Source: Streptomyces sp. SDr-06 (GTDB lineage: Bacteria > Actinomycetota > Actinomycetes > Streptomycetales > Streptomycetaceae). From it: a stretch of 64,000 nt of DNA. Under the pieces are notes generated by a model. It saw nothing but the letters and a program-made list of their open reading frames with translations. It was not told the origin of the DNA and searched no databases. The stretch lies in contig NZ_QOLA01000003.1 of assembly GCF_003324565.1 (NCBI RefSeq), positions 124,001 to 188,000 on the forward strand. The letters run 5' to 3'. Of the stretch, positions 42,683 through 50,534 are shown in pieces (positions within the stretch are counted from its first letter, which is position 1; each line of letters starts with the position of its first letter). Position numbers and translations under genes: made by a program.

Positions 42683-43450
42683 CTAGACCCGGGTCAGGAC
42701 GCGGGGACCGGCGTGGGTGATGGCCACCGTGTGCTCGGCGTGCGCGGCCCGCGCGCCGCTGGATGTGCACAGCGTCCAGCCGTCGGCCGCCGCGTAGTAC
42801 TCGTCGCTCCCGTCGGCGATCAGCATCGGCTCGATCGCGAGCACCATCCCGTGCCGCAGCACCATGCCCCGCCCGGCGCGCCCCTCGTTGGGCACGCCCG
42901 GGTCCTCGTGCATGTGCCGGCCGATGCCGTGGCCGGCGAACCCGTCGGGGATGCCGTAGCCCGCGCCGCGGCAGACCCGGCCGATCGCGTGCGCGATGTC
43001 GCCGATGCGGTTGCCGACGACCGCGGCCGCGATCCCGGCGTCCAGGGCCCGGAACGCCGTCTCGACGAGCCGTACGTCCTCGGGCCGGGCGCGGCCCACC
43101 GTGAAGCTGATCGCCGAGTCGCCGGCCCAGCCGTCGAGCACGGCCCCGAAGTCGACGCTGACCAGGTCGCCGTCGCGCAGCCGGTAGCCGTCCGGGATGC
43201 CGTGCACGATCGCGTCGTTGACGGAGACGCAGGCGGTGGCCGGGAAGGGGACGGGCGCGAACTCGGGATGGTAGTCGAGGAACGGCGACGTCGCGCCCGC
43301 CTCGACCAGGATCTCCCGCGCCGCGGCGTCGAGTTCGGTGAGGCTGACGCCGACGGCGGCCGCCTCCTTCGCCGCGGCCAGGGCCCGGGCGACCACACGG
43401 CCCGCCTCGCGCATCGCATCCATCTGGGTATCGCTCTTGATCTCCACCAT
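42683..43450 (-). CDS. map: methionine aminopeptidase type I (additional copy)
   Basis: This 255-residue enzyme removes the N-terminal Met. The pita-bread metal site is visible: SVDFGAVLDGWAGDSAISF (two Asp), GHGIGRHMHEDPGVPN (His), AIEPMLI (Glu) and AEHTVAIT (Glu). It is not in a ribosomal-protein cluster, so it is an accessory MetAP. Upstream is a -10-like TATAGT on the minus strand overlapping a palindrome ATACCGGTAT only 10-20 bases before ATG 43450, so the mRNA may be nearly leaderless and tightly controlled. Confidence 0.93.
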   Translation of the reverse strand: MVEIKSDTQMDAMREAGRVVARALAAAKEAAAVGVSLTELDAAAREILVEAGATSPFLDYHPEFAPVPFPATACVSVNDAIVHGIPDGYRLRDGDLVSVDFGAVLDGWAGDSAISFTVGRARPEDVRLVETAFRALDAGIAAAVVGNRIGDIAHAIGRVCRGAGYGIPDGFAGHGIGRHMHEDPGVPNEGRAGRGMVLRHGMVLAIEPMLIADGSDEYYAAADGWTLCTSSGARAAHAEHTVAITHAGPRVLTRV

Positions 43451-43461
43451 TCCAATTACTA

Positions 43462-43474
43462 TACCGGTATTTGA
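43462..43474 (-). promoter_or_regulatory. ATACCGGTAT palindrome overlapping the map -10
   Basis: A perfect 10-base palindrome in an unusually AT-rich patch (about 43455-43480) lies just before the map start. On the minus strand it merges with TATAGT. The small XRE protein at 45358-45618 is a candidate binder because such XRE genes often sit beside map in other Streptomyces (from memory). Confidence 0.45.
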
Positions 43475-43508
43475 ATGGGGTCGGTGCGGCGGGCGGGTCC
43501 GGAGGTGA

Positions 43509-44678
43509 TCAGAGGGCCTCCAGAACGGTCGCGTTGGCGAGGCCGCCCGCCTCGCACATGGTCTGCAGCCCGTAGCGCGCGCCGCGTTCGCGCAGCGCGT
43601 GCACCAGGGTGGTCATCAGCCGGGTGCCGCTCGCGCCGAGCGGGTGGCCCAGCGCGATCGCGCCGCCGTGCACGTTGACCTTGGCCGGGTCGGCGCCGGT
43701 CTCCTGCTGCCAGGCCAGGACCACGCTCGCGAACGCCTCGTTGACCTCGAAGAGGTCGATGTCGCCGAGGTCGAGGCCCGCCCTGCGCAGCACCTTCTCG
43801 GTCGCCGGGATGATCCCGGTCAGCATCAGGACGGGGTCGGAGCCGGTCACGGCGAAGCTGTGCAGCCGCGCGACCGGGCGCAGCCCGAGACGGGCCGCCG
43901 TCTCGCTGGAGGTGATGAGGACCGCGGACGCGCCGTCGTTGACCGGGCTGCTGTTGCCCGCCGTCACCGACCACTCGATCTGGGGGAAGCGCTCGGCGAA
44001 GGCCGGGTCCACGAACGAGGGCCTGAGCCCCGCGAGGATCTCGGGGCTGGTGGCCGGGCGCACCGACTCGTCCCGAGTGAGCCCGGCGATCGGCGCGGTC
44101 TGCGCCGCGAAGAGGCCGTCCTCCCAGGCGCGCGCGGCCTTGTGGTGCGAGGCGGTGGCGAACTCGTCCATGCGCTCGCGCCCGATCGACCACTTGGCCG
44201 CGATGAGTTCGGCGCTGATCCCCTGCGGCACCAGCCCCTCGGGGTAGCGCGCGGTGACGCCTGGCCCGAACGGGTCCGCGCCCGCGGGCACGTTGGACCA
44301 CATCGGCACCCGGCTCATCGACTCGACCCCGCACGCCACGACCAGGTCGTACGCGCCCGACATCACGCCCTGCGCGGCGAAGTGCACGGCCTGCTGCGAG
44401 GAGCCGCACTGGCGGTCGACCGTCGTCGCGGGCACGGAGTCCGGGAACCCGGCCGACAGCCAGGCGTACCGCGTGGTGTTCATGGCCTGCTCGCCGACCT
44501 GGTCGACGGTGCCGCCGATGACGTCGTCGACGAGGGCCGGGTCGATGCCGCTGCGCTCCACGAGGGCGCGCAGGGTGTGGGCCAGCAGCTCGACCGGATG
44601 GGTCCCCGACAGGGCCCCGCCCGGCTTCCCCCTGCCGATCGGTGTGCGTACGGCTTCCGCGATCACGGCGTCACGCAT
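43509..44678 (-). CDS. thiolase (acetyl-CoA acyltransferase type)
   Basis: This 389-residue thiolase is of the FadA/PcaF class and makes or cleaves 3-ketoacyl-CoA. Nucleophile Cys91 lies in DRQCGSSQQA, His345 in ALGHPLG and the second Cys375 in TMCEAGGLAN; NEAFASV and AGNSSPVNDGASA are conserved. The gene is divergent from an HxlR regulator with paired GTGAGTAGG repeats between them, so it is probably under that regulator. Degradative or biosynthetic direction is not determined. Confidence 0.93.
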   Translation of the reverse strand: MRDAVIAEAVRTPIGRGKPGGALSGTHPVELLAHTLRALVERSGIDPALVDDVIGGTVDQVGEQAMNTTRYAWLSAGFPDSVPATTVDRQCGSSQQAVHFAAQGVMSGAYDLVVACGVESMSRVPMWSNVPAGADPFGPGVTARYPEGLVPQGISAELIAAKWSIGRERMDEFATASHHKAARAWEDGLFAAQTAPIAGLTRDESVRPATSPEILAGLRPSFVDPAFAERFPQIEWSVTAGNSSPVNDGASAVLITSSETAARLGLRPVARLHSFAVTGSDPVLMLTGIIPATEKVLRRAGLDLGDIDLFEVNEAFASVVLAWQQETGADPAKVNVHGGAIALGHPLGASGTRLMTTLVHALRERGARYGLQTMCEAGGLANATVLEAL

Positions 44679-44695
44679 GATGCGCTCCCTCGGCT

Positions 44696-44756
44696 CTACT
44701 CGTGAGTAGGTTGGAAAACTGGACTCACTCTAGCCCGGTGAGTAGGAAAATCCAAC
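44696..44756. promoter_or_regulatory. operator-like repeats between thiolase and hxlR-type gene
   Basis: CTACTC-GT-GAGTAG forms an inverted repeat at 44696-44709. A second pair is ACTCAC (44723-44728) and GTGAGT (44738-44743), flanked by GTTGGA and TCCAAC. GTGAGTAGG occurs twice, at 44702 and 44738, 36 bases apart. This suits two dimers of the divergent HxlR protein. Confidence 0.6.
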
Positions 44757-44787
44757 GGACCCCGTCCGGCTCGATTACCGTGGGCGC

Positions 44788-45297
44788 ATGAACGTGTCCG
44801 AGCAGCCGCAGCACCAGCCCCGCCCGAGCGCCGCCCGTGCCCCGAGGGGCAAGAACCCCCGGCCCTGCTCGATCGCCGACGCCCTCGGGGTGGTCGGCGA
44901 GAAGTACTCCCTGCTCGTGCTGCGCGAGGTCTTCTTCGGTGTCCACCGCTTCGACGCGATCGCCAAGAACACCGGGGCGCCCCGCGACATCCTCACCACC
45001 CGGCTGCGCACCCTGGTCGACGCGGGCGTCCTGGAGCGCACCCTCTACAGCGAGCGCCCGGCCCGCTACGAGTACCGCGCGACGCGGGCCGGCCAGGAGC
45101 TGCGCCCCGTCCTGCTGATGCTGATGAACTGGGGCGACCGCCACCTCGCGGACGTGCCGCCGACGGTGTGGCGGCACAAGTGCGGGGCCGACCTCGACCC
45201 CACGGTGGTCTGCCGCTGCTGCGGCGAGGAGGTGCGCCGGGCGGACACGACCGTACGGTTCCAGGCCCCGGGCTGGTCCGCCCTCGGCCCCGAGTGA
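44788..45297 (+). CDS. HxlR-family winged-helix regulator
   Basis: This 169-residue regulator has a Pro/Arg-rich N-terminal tail, then the HxlR core (CSIADALGVVGEKYSLLVLREVFFGVHRFDAI, APRDILTTRLRTLVDAGVLER, YRATRAGQELRPVLLMLMNWGDRHL). The C-terminal extension with CGADLDP and CRCCGEEV could bind metal. HxlR proteins often use a conserved Cys to sense aldehydes or oxidants. It probably represses the divergent thiolase gene. Confidence 0.92.
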   Translation: MNVSEQPQHQPRPSAARAPRGKNPRPCSIADALGVVGEKYSLLVLREVFFGVHRFDAIAKNTGAPRDILTTRLRTLVDAGVLERTLYSERPARYEYRATRAGQELRPVLLMLMNWGDRHLADVPPTVWRHKCGADLDPTVVCRCCGEEVRRADTTVRFQAPGWSALGPE

Positions 45298-45357
45298 CGC
45301 CCCAGGTCTGCTGGGCGGACCGGGTGCCGTCCAAGGCGCCGGGTCTAGAATCGCGGC

Positions 45358-45618
45358 ATGGTCCGCACTCCACTCACCCCCGAAGAGCGCGAACGCGGCG
45401 AGCGGCTCGGCCGGTTGCTGCGCTCGGCGCGGGCCGACCGCAGCATGGCGGATGTCGCGGCCGCCGCGGGCCTCTCCGCCGAGACCCTCCGCAAGATCGA
45501 GACGGGCCGCGCCCCGACCCCCGCGTTCTTCACCGTGGCGGCCCTCGCCTCGGTCCTCGGCCTGTCCATGGACGAGATCGTGAGCGACTGCGCGATGCCG
45601 CCCGCGGTCGCCGCGTGA
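45358..45618 (+). CDS. small XRE-type helix-turn-helix protein
   Basis: This 86-residue protein consists of one Cro/CI helix-turn-helix: RLGRLLRSARADRSMADVAAAAGLSAETLRKIETGRAPTP followed by FFTVAALASVLGLSMDEIV. It has no effector domain. Its stop overlaps the NUDIX start in GTGA. Similar XRE genes are often next to an extra map gene in Streptomyces as I remember; here thiolase and hxlR lie between, which may be a rearrangement. Confidence 0.88.
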   Translation: MVRTPLTPEERERGERLGRLLRSARADRSMADVAAAAGLSAETLRKIETGRAPTPAFFTVAALASVLGLSMDEIVSDCAMPPAVAA

Positions 45619-46130
45619 CACTTGCCCGACCCCGGACGCCGAGGCGGGCGGCCCGCACCGTGGTGCGGGACGCGCTCGGCGCGGTGTTCCTGCTGCGCTA
45701 CGACAACAAGGAGGTCGGCCCGCACTGGGCGCTGCCCGGCGGCGGCCTCGACCCGGGGGAGTCCCCGCGCGAGGGCGCCCGGCGCGAGCTGCGCGAGGAG
45801 ACCGGCTGGCACGACGTCGAACCGGGCCCGCTGCTGTGCACCTGGACCCACGACTTCACCCGCGCCGGGACCACCGTCCGCCAGCACGAGCACATCTACC
45901 TCGCCGACGCCCCGGGGCCCCGGCGCGAGCTCGGCCCCGAGGTCGCGGCCGACCACCTCGCGGACGGCATACTCGGCTCGCGCTGGTGGAGCCCGGCGGA
46001 ACTGCGCCGCACGGACGAACAGATCTGGCCGCCCACCCTGCACGAACTGCTCGACGGCTGGTCGCCCGGCGCTCCCGCGGCCGATCTGGGCCACGTGCCC
46101 GCGCGGAGCCGTTCGGACGCGTCCGGCTGA
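45615..46130 (+). CDS. NUDIX hydrolase
   Basis: This 171-residue enzyme starts at GTG 45615. The NUDIX box is complete (GGGLDPGESPREGARRELREETGW), with the flanking ALPGG strand and WWSPAELRRTDEQIWPPTL at the C-terminus. It hydrolyses a nucleoside-diphosphate-linked compound; the type cannot be told. Its last 22 codons and about 40 bp of 3' flank are duplicated in tandem directly downstream. Coupled to the XRE gene by overlap. Confidence 0.92.
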   Translation: MTLARPRTPRRAARTVVRDALGAVFLLRYDNKEVGPHWALPGGGLDPGESPREGARRELREETGWHDVEPGPLLCTWTHDFTRAGTTVRQHEHIYLADAPGPRRELGPEVAADHLADGILGSRWWSPAELRRTDEQIWPPTLHELLDGWSPGAPAADLGHVPARSRSDASG

Positions 46131-46275
46131 GACCGCCTCGGCATGCCGCGCCCGACCGGCGCCCCGGCTCGCCCGGCGCTCCCGCGACCGACCTGGGCCA
46201 CGTGCCCGCGCGGAGCCGTTCGGACGCGTCCGGCTGAGACCGCCTCGACATGCCGCGGCCGACCGTCACCCCGCC
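46062..46275. repeat. 107-bp tandem duplication spanning the NUDIX 3' end
   Basis: Copy 1 is 46062-46168 and copy 2 is 46169-46275. Both begin TCGCCCGGCGCTCCCGCG and share CACGTGCCCGCGCGGAGC and the TGA context. Few mismatches are seen, so the duplication is recent. Copy 2 is untranslated and lengthens the spacer to the next gene. Confidence 0.85.
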
Positions 46276-46349
46276 AGGAGGCGTGCCCCGGCTGCCTGTT
46301 CGGCGCAACAGATCCTGCGCGGACGCGGGCCCGGAGCGACCGTGGGAGC

Positions 46350-47600
46350 GTGGTCAATCCGTCTCATTCTCCCCGGGGGCGCCGCCGCCCCCTGCGGGCG
46401 GCCGCCGTCGCGGCCCTCGGTGCCCTCGCCCTGCTCGCCGCCTGCACCCCCCGGCCGCACGTCTCCACCGCCTCCGCCGTGGGCAGCGCGGACCCCGCGA
46501 CCCTGGTCTTCCATCACCCCGGCGTGGTCGTCGGCAGGAGCCAGCTCGACACGGTACGGGCGAGGGTGCGGGCCGGTCAGGAGCCGTGGAGCTCGGCGTA
46601 CGAGCAGATGCGGACCAGCCGTTACGGCTCCCTGCGCTACACCCCGCACCCTGCCGAGGTCGTCCCGTGCCCGCCGAACGCCGGGCCGCCCGCCTGCCTG
46701 GCCGAACGCGAGGACGCCATCGCCGCCTACACCCAGGCGCTGCTGTGGACCGTCAACGGCAACGAGGCCCACGCCCGTAAAGCCGTCGAGATCATGGACG
46801 GCTGGGCCCGGGTGGTGAAGCGGCACACCGAGGGCAACGCCGACCTCCAGACCGCCTGGGCGGGATCGTCGTGGGCGCGGGCGGCCGACATCGTGCACGC
46901 GGGCTACCCGCAGTGGCAGGCCCCGGCCGTGCAGCGCTTCAAGTGGATGCTGCGCAAGGCGTACCTGCCCGCCGTGACCGCCAAGGTCCCCGACTACAAC
47001 GGGAATTGGGAACTCGCGATGACGGACGCGGCCATCGGCATCGCCGTGTTCGTCGAGGACCGGCAGGTCTTCAAGGACGCCCTGGACCGCTACCGGGCGC
47101 GCGTGCCCGCCTACTTCTACCTCGCCTCGGACGGCAGGCTGCCCAAGGCGCCGCCCGGCGGCTCGATGAACACCCCGGACCAGCTGGCGACGTACTGGTT
47201 CGGCCAGCGCACCTACGCGGACGGGCTCGGCCAGGAGACCTGCCGCAACTTCCTGCACATCGGGTACTCCCTCGCGGCGTCCGGCCACATCGCCGAGACG
47301 GCCTGGCAGCAGGGCGTCGACCTGTACGGGCCCACGGCCGGGCGATTGGCGGCGGCCCTGGAGTTCCACGCCCGCTACCAGCTCGGCGCGCGGGTCCCGC
47401 CCTGGCTGTGCGGCGGCAAGGTCGACCGGACGCTGGGCCCGGACGTCGAGGTGCTGCTCAACCACCTGGAGAACCGCCTGCACAAGGCGCTGCCCCAGAC
47501 CCGCAGGCTCGCCGAGCAGCAGCGTCCGGCCGGCACCGACGACCTCTTCGTCGCCTGGGAGACGCTGACCCACGCGCAGAACCCCGGGGCGGCCGTGTAG
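46350..47600 (+). CDS. alginate-lyase-family lipoprotein
   Basis: This 416-residue exported protein has lipobox LLAAC (Cys32) and an alpha-toroid fold of the alginate lyase family: VFHHPGVVVGRSQLDTVRARVRAGQEPW, ALLWTVNGNEAHARKAVEIMDGWA, GSSWARAADIVHAGYP, NGNWELAMTDAAIGIAVF, GRLPKAPPGGSM and ETCRNFLHIGYSLAA. It probably degrades an acidic polysaccharide at the cell surface. GTG 46350 is chosen; the nearest GGGAG lies very close, so the exact start is uncertain. The frame upstream runs through the duplicated segment. Confidence 0.85.
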   Translation: MVNPSHSPRGRRRPLRAAAVAALGALALLAACTPRPHVSTASAVGSADPATLVFHHPGVVVGRSQLDTVRARVRAGQEPWSSAYEQMRTSRYGSLRYTPHPAEVVPCPPNAGPPACLAEREDAIAAYTQALLWTVNGNEAHARKAVEIMDGWARVVKRHTEGNADLQTAWAGSSWARAADIVHAGYPQWQAPAVQRFKWMLRKAYLPAVTAKVPDYNGNWELAMTDAAIGIAVFVEDRQVFKDALDRYRARVPAYFYLASDGRLPKAPPGGSMNTPDQLATYWFGQRTYADGLGQETCRNFLHIGYSLAASGHIAETAWQQGVDLYGPTAGRLAAALEFHARYQLGARVPPWLCGGKVDRTLGPDVEVLLNHLENRLHKALPQTRRLAEQQRPAGTDDLFVAWETLTHAQNPGAAV

Positions 47601-47690
47601 CCGAAAAGAGCCGCCCCTTTCCGGACGTATTCAACAGAACGTTGAAGATCGGGGATTGGGCGGCCGGCGGGCCTGGGCATGGAGCGTGCA

Positions 47691-48191
47691 ATGGACACGA
47701 CCAGCCCGCGCGGGCCGAAGCACCCTGCGCGGCGGCCCACCGCCGCCGCCTTCTTCGACGTGGAGGGCACCCTGCTCGCCGTGCCGGACCTGGCCGGGGC
47801 CACCGGGCCGCTCGGCCGGCTGTGGCACCCGCCGGTCCTCGCCGCGCTCCACGACCACGCCGCGCGCGGCCACCTCGTCGTGCTGGTCGCGCGCGCGAGC
47901 GCGGCCGAACTCGAACCGGTCGCCCGCCACCTCGCGCCCGACGCCGTGCTCTGCTCCCGGCCGCGGGCGCCCATGCTCGGCCAGGGCAAGGGGTACGCCG
48001 TCCGCGCCCTGCTGCGCGACCGCGGCATCCTGGCCGCCCACTGCTACGCGTACGCGGACGAGGCGGCGGACCTGCCGCTCCTGGCCGAGGTCGGCCATCC
48101 CGTGGTGGTGGGTGACGACCCGGTCCTGCTGCGCCACGCGCGGCGCGGCGTCTGGGACCGCCTGCCGGGGCCCGCTCCCCACGACAGGTGA
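47691..48191 (+). CDS. HAD-superfamily protein with altered motif I
   Basis: This 166-residue protein is of the HAD IB type. Motif I reads FFDVEGTLL with Asp23 and Glu25 where a second Asp is normal; Lys is expected in GQGKGYAV; motif III/IV is YADEAADLPLLAEVG. The short cap and length fit a minimal HAD fold. The Asp to Glu change would weaken phosphatase activity. GGAGCGTG before ATG 47691 supports this start over ATG 47679. Function unknown. Confidence 0.78.
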   Translation: MDTTSPRGPKHPARRPTAAAFFDVEGTLLAVPDLAGATGPLGRLWHPPVLAALHDHAARGHLVVLVARASAAELEPVARHLAPDAVLCSRPRAPMLGQGKGYAVRALLRDRGILAAHCYAYADEAADLPLLAEVGHPVVVGDDPVLLRHARRGVWDRLPGPAPHDR

Positions 48192-48194
48192 CAC

Positions 48195-48240
48195 GGCGTC
48201 AGGTCCCGGCCTGGTCCATCCGGGGTTGACCTGTGACGCC
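48195..48240 (+). terminator. hairpin after the HAD gene
   Basis: Arms GGCGTCAGGTC and GACCTGTGACGCC pair with a 2-base bulge around a loop that itself can fold. It starts 3 bases after the stop codon and should isolate the downstream pyrimidine operon. Confidence 0.5.
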
Positions 48241-48302
48241 GCAATCAGCCTCGCCGTGACGGCGATGGTCTTGCCACGGTGCGTGACGCGCCTTACGGTC
48301 TC

Positions 48303-48330
48303 ATCCACACACGGATCTACGCGTGTGGAT
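48303..48330 (+). promoter_or_regulatory. inverted repeat before the pyrimidine catabolism operon
   Basis: Perfect 8-base arms ATCCACAC (48303-48310) and GTGTGGAT (48323-48330) are separated by 12 bases; inner CG/CG pairs extend the symmetry. It ends 34 bp before ATG 48365. This is a strong operator candidate for the operon. Confidence 0.6.
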
Positions 48331-48364
48331 TTGGCTGGCTGACGACCCGTCGAAGGAGCAGCTC

Positions 48365-49207
48365 ATGGCCAACGTCGTGCGCGCCGCACTGGTCCAGGCG
48401 ACCTGGACCGGCGACACCGATTCCATGATCGCCAAACATGAGGAGCACGCCCGCGAGGCGGCCCGCCGGGGCGCGAAGATCATCGGCTTCCAGGAGGTCT
48501 TCAACGCCCCCTACTTCTGCCAGGTGCAGGAGGCCGAGCACTACCGCTGGGCCGAGCCCGTCCCGGACGGCCCCACCGTCACCCGGATGAAGGAACTCGC
48601 CCGCGAGACCGGGATGGTCATCGTCGTCCCGGTCTTCGAGATCGAGGGCGAGGGCTTCTACTACAACACCGCCGCCGTCATCGACGCCGACGGCAGCTAC
48701 CTCGGCAAATACCGCAAGCACCACATCCCCCAGGTCAAGGGCTTCTGGGAGAAGTACTACTTCAAGCCGGGCAACCTCGGCTGGCCCGTCTTCGACACGG
48801 CCGTCGGCAAGGTCGGCGTCTACATCTGCTACGACCGCCACTTCCCCGAGGGGTGGCGCCAACTCGGCCTCAATGGCGCCCAGTTGGTGTACAACCCTTC
48901 GGCCACCTCGCGCGGTCTCTCCGCCTACCTCTGGCAGCTGGAGCAGCCCGCGTCCGCCGTCGCCAACGAGTACTTCATCGCCGCGATCAACCGGGTCGGC
49001 CGCGAGGAGTACGGAGACAACGACTTCTACGGGACGAGCTACTTCGTCGACCCGCGCGGCCAGTTCGTCGGCGAGGTGGCCAGCGACAAGGAGGAGGAAC
49101 TCCTCGTGCGCGACCTCGACTTCGGCCTCATCGAGGAAGTCCGCCGGCAGTGGGCGTTCTACCGAGACCGCCGTCCCGACGCCTACGAAGGCCTGGTGAA
49201 GCCGTGA
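48365..49207 (+). CDS. nitrilase-superfamily beta-ureidopropionase-like amidohydrolase
   Basis: This 280-residue carbon-nitrogen hydrolase has catalytic triad Glu44 (GFQEVF), Lys118 (KYRKHHIP) and Cys155 (YICYDRHFPEG). It should hydrolyse N-carbamoyl-beta-alanine to beta-alanine, CO2 and ammonia, the last step of reductive uracil breakdown. AAGGAG is 6 bases before ATG 48365. First gene of the operon; GTGA overlap with the aminotransferase. Confidence 0.92.
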   Translation: MANVVRAALVQATWTGDTDSMIAKHEEHAREAARRGAKIIGFQEVFNAPYFCQVQEAEHYRWAEPVPDGPTVTRMKELARETGMVIVVPVFEIEGEGFYYNTAAVIDADGSYLGKYRKHHIPQVKGFWEKYYFKPGNLGWPVFDTAVGKVGVYICYDRHFPEGWRQLGLNGAQLVYNPSATSRGLSAYLWQLEQPASAVANEYFIAAINRVGREEYGDNDFYGTSYFVDPRGQFVGEVASDKEEELLVRDLDFGLIEEVRRQWAFYRDRRPDAYEGLVKP

Positions 49208-50487
49208 ACCGACCCCTCCACGAACGCCACAGGTCCGTCCTGCCCGACTGGCTCGCGCTCTACTACCAGCGGCCCCTGGAGATCACCCACGGCGAGGGCC
49301 GCCACGTCTGGGACGCCGACGGCAACAAGTACCTCGACTTCTTCGGCGGCATCCTCACCACGATGACCGCCCACGCCCTGCCCGAGGTCACCAAGGCCGT
49401 CGCCGAACAGGCCGGGCGGATCATCCACACCTCGACCCTCTACCTCAACCGGCAGATGGTCGAACTCGCCGAACGCGTCGCCCAGTTGTCCGGCATCCCC
49501 GACGCCCGGGTCTTCTTCACCACCTCCGGCACCGAGGCCAACGACACCGCTCTGCTGCTCGCGACCGCCTACCGGGGCTCCAACCAGATCCTCGCGATGC
49601 GCAACAGCTACCACGGCCGCTCGTTCAGCGCCGTGGGCATCACCGGCAACCACGCCTGGTCCCCGACCAGCCTCTCGCCGCTCCAGACGCTGTACGTGCA
49701 CGGCGGCGTCCGCGCCCGTGGCCCGTACGCGCACCTCAGCGACAGCCAGTTCATCGAGGCCTGCGTCGCCGACCTGGAGGACCTGCTCGGCCACACCCGG
49801 AACGTGGCCGCCCTGATCGCCGAACCCATCCAGGGGGTCGGCGGCTTCACCTCGCCGCCCGACGGCCTGTACGCCGCGTTCCGGGAGGTCCTCGACCGGC
49901 ACGGCATCCTGTGGATCACCGACGAGGTGCAGACCGGCTGGGGCCGCACCGGCGACCACTTCTGGGGCTGGCAGGCCCACGCGCGCAGCGGCCCGCCCGA
50001 CCTGCTCACCTTCGCCAAGGGCATCGGCAACGGCATGTCCATCGGCGGCGTCGTCGCCCGCGCCGACGTCATGAACTGCCTGGACAGCAACTCCATTTCG
50101 ACCTTCGGCGGCTCCCCGGTCACCATGGCGGCCGGCCTCGCCAACCTCACCTACCTCCTGGAACACGACCTCCAGGGCAACGCCCGCCGCGTCGGCGGAC
50201 TGCTCATCGAGCGGCTGCGCGCGATCGGCGCCCAGCTTCCCGTCGTCCGCGAGGTGCGCGGCCGGGGACTGATGGCCGGCATCGAGCTGGTCAAGCCCGG
50301 CACCGACGAGGCCCACCCCGAAGCCGCGGCCGCGGTCCTCGAAGCCGCCCGCGAAGGCGGCCTCCTCATCGGCAAGGGCGGCGGCCACGACACCAGCGTG
50401 CTGCGTGTCGCCCCGCCCCTCACGCTCACCGTCGCCGAGGCCGAAGAGGGCGCGGCGATCCTCGAACGCGCCCTGCGCACCGTGTAG
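49204..50487 (+). CDS. class III aminotransferase (beta-alanine / omega-amino acid type)
   Basis: This 427-residue PLP enzyme starts at GTG 49204. PLP Lys272 is in TFAKGIGNG; other motifs are FTTSGTEANDTALLLA, NSYHGRSF, AEPIQGVGGF and TDEVQTGWGRTG. It probably transfers the amino group of beta-alanine, feeding malonate semialdehyde onward. Overlap with the nitrilase gene and position before dihydropyrimidinase fit the uracil route. Confidence 0.93.
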   Translation: MNRPLHERHRSVLPDWLALYYQRPLEITHGEGRHVWDADGNKYLDFFGGILTTMTAHALPEVTKAVAEQAGRIIHTSTLYLNRQMVELAERVAQLSGIPDARVFFTTSGTEANDTALLLATAYRGSNQILAMRNSYHGRSFSAVGITGNHAWSPTSLSPLQTLYVHGGVRARGPYAHLSDSQFIEACVADLEDLLGHTRNVAALIAEPIQGVGGFTSPPDGLYAAFREVLDRHGILWITDEVQTGWGRTGDHFWGWQAHARSGPPDLLTFAKGIGNGMSIGGVVARADVMNCLDSNSISTFGGSPVTMAAGLANLTYLLEHDLQGNARRVGGLLIERLRAIGAQLPVVREVRGRGLMAGIELVKPGTDEAHPEAAAAVLEAAREGGLLIGKGGGHDTSVLRVAPPLTLTVAEAEEGAAILERALRTV

Positions 50488-50534
50488 TTCACCCAGCACA
50501 CGCACATGTACGTGTACGAAAGGGAGCTCCACCC

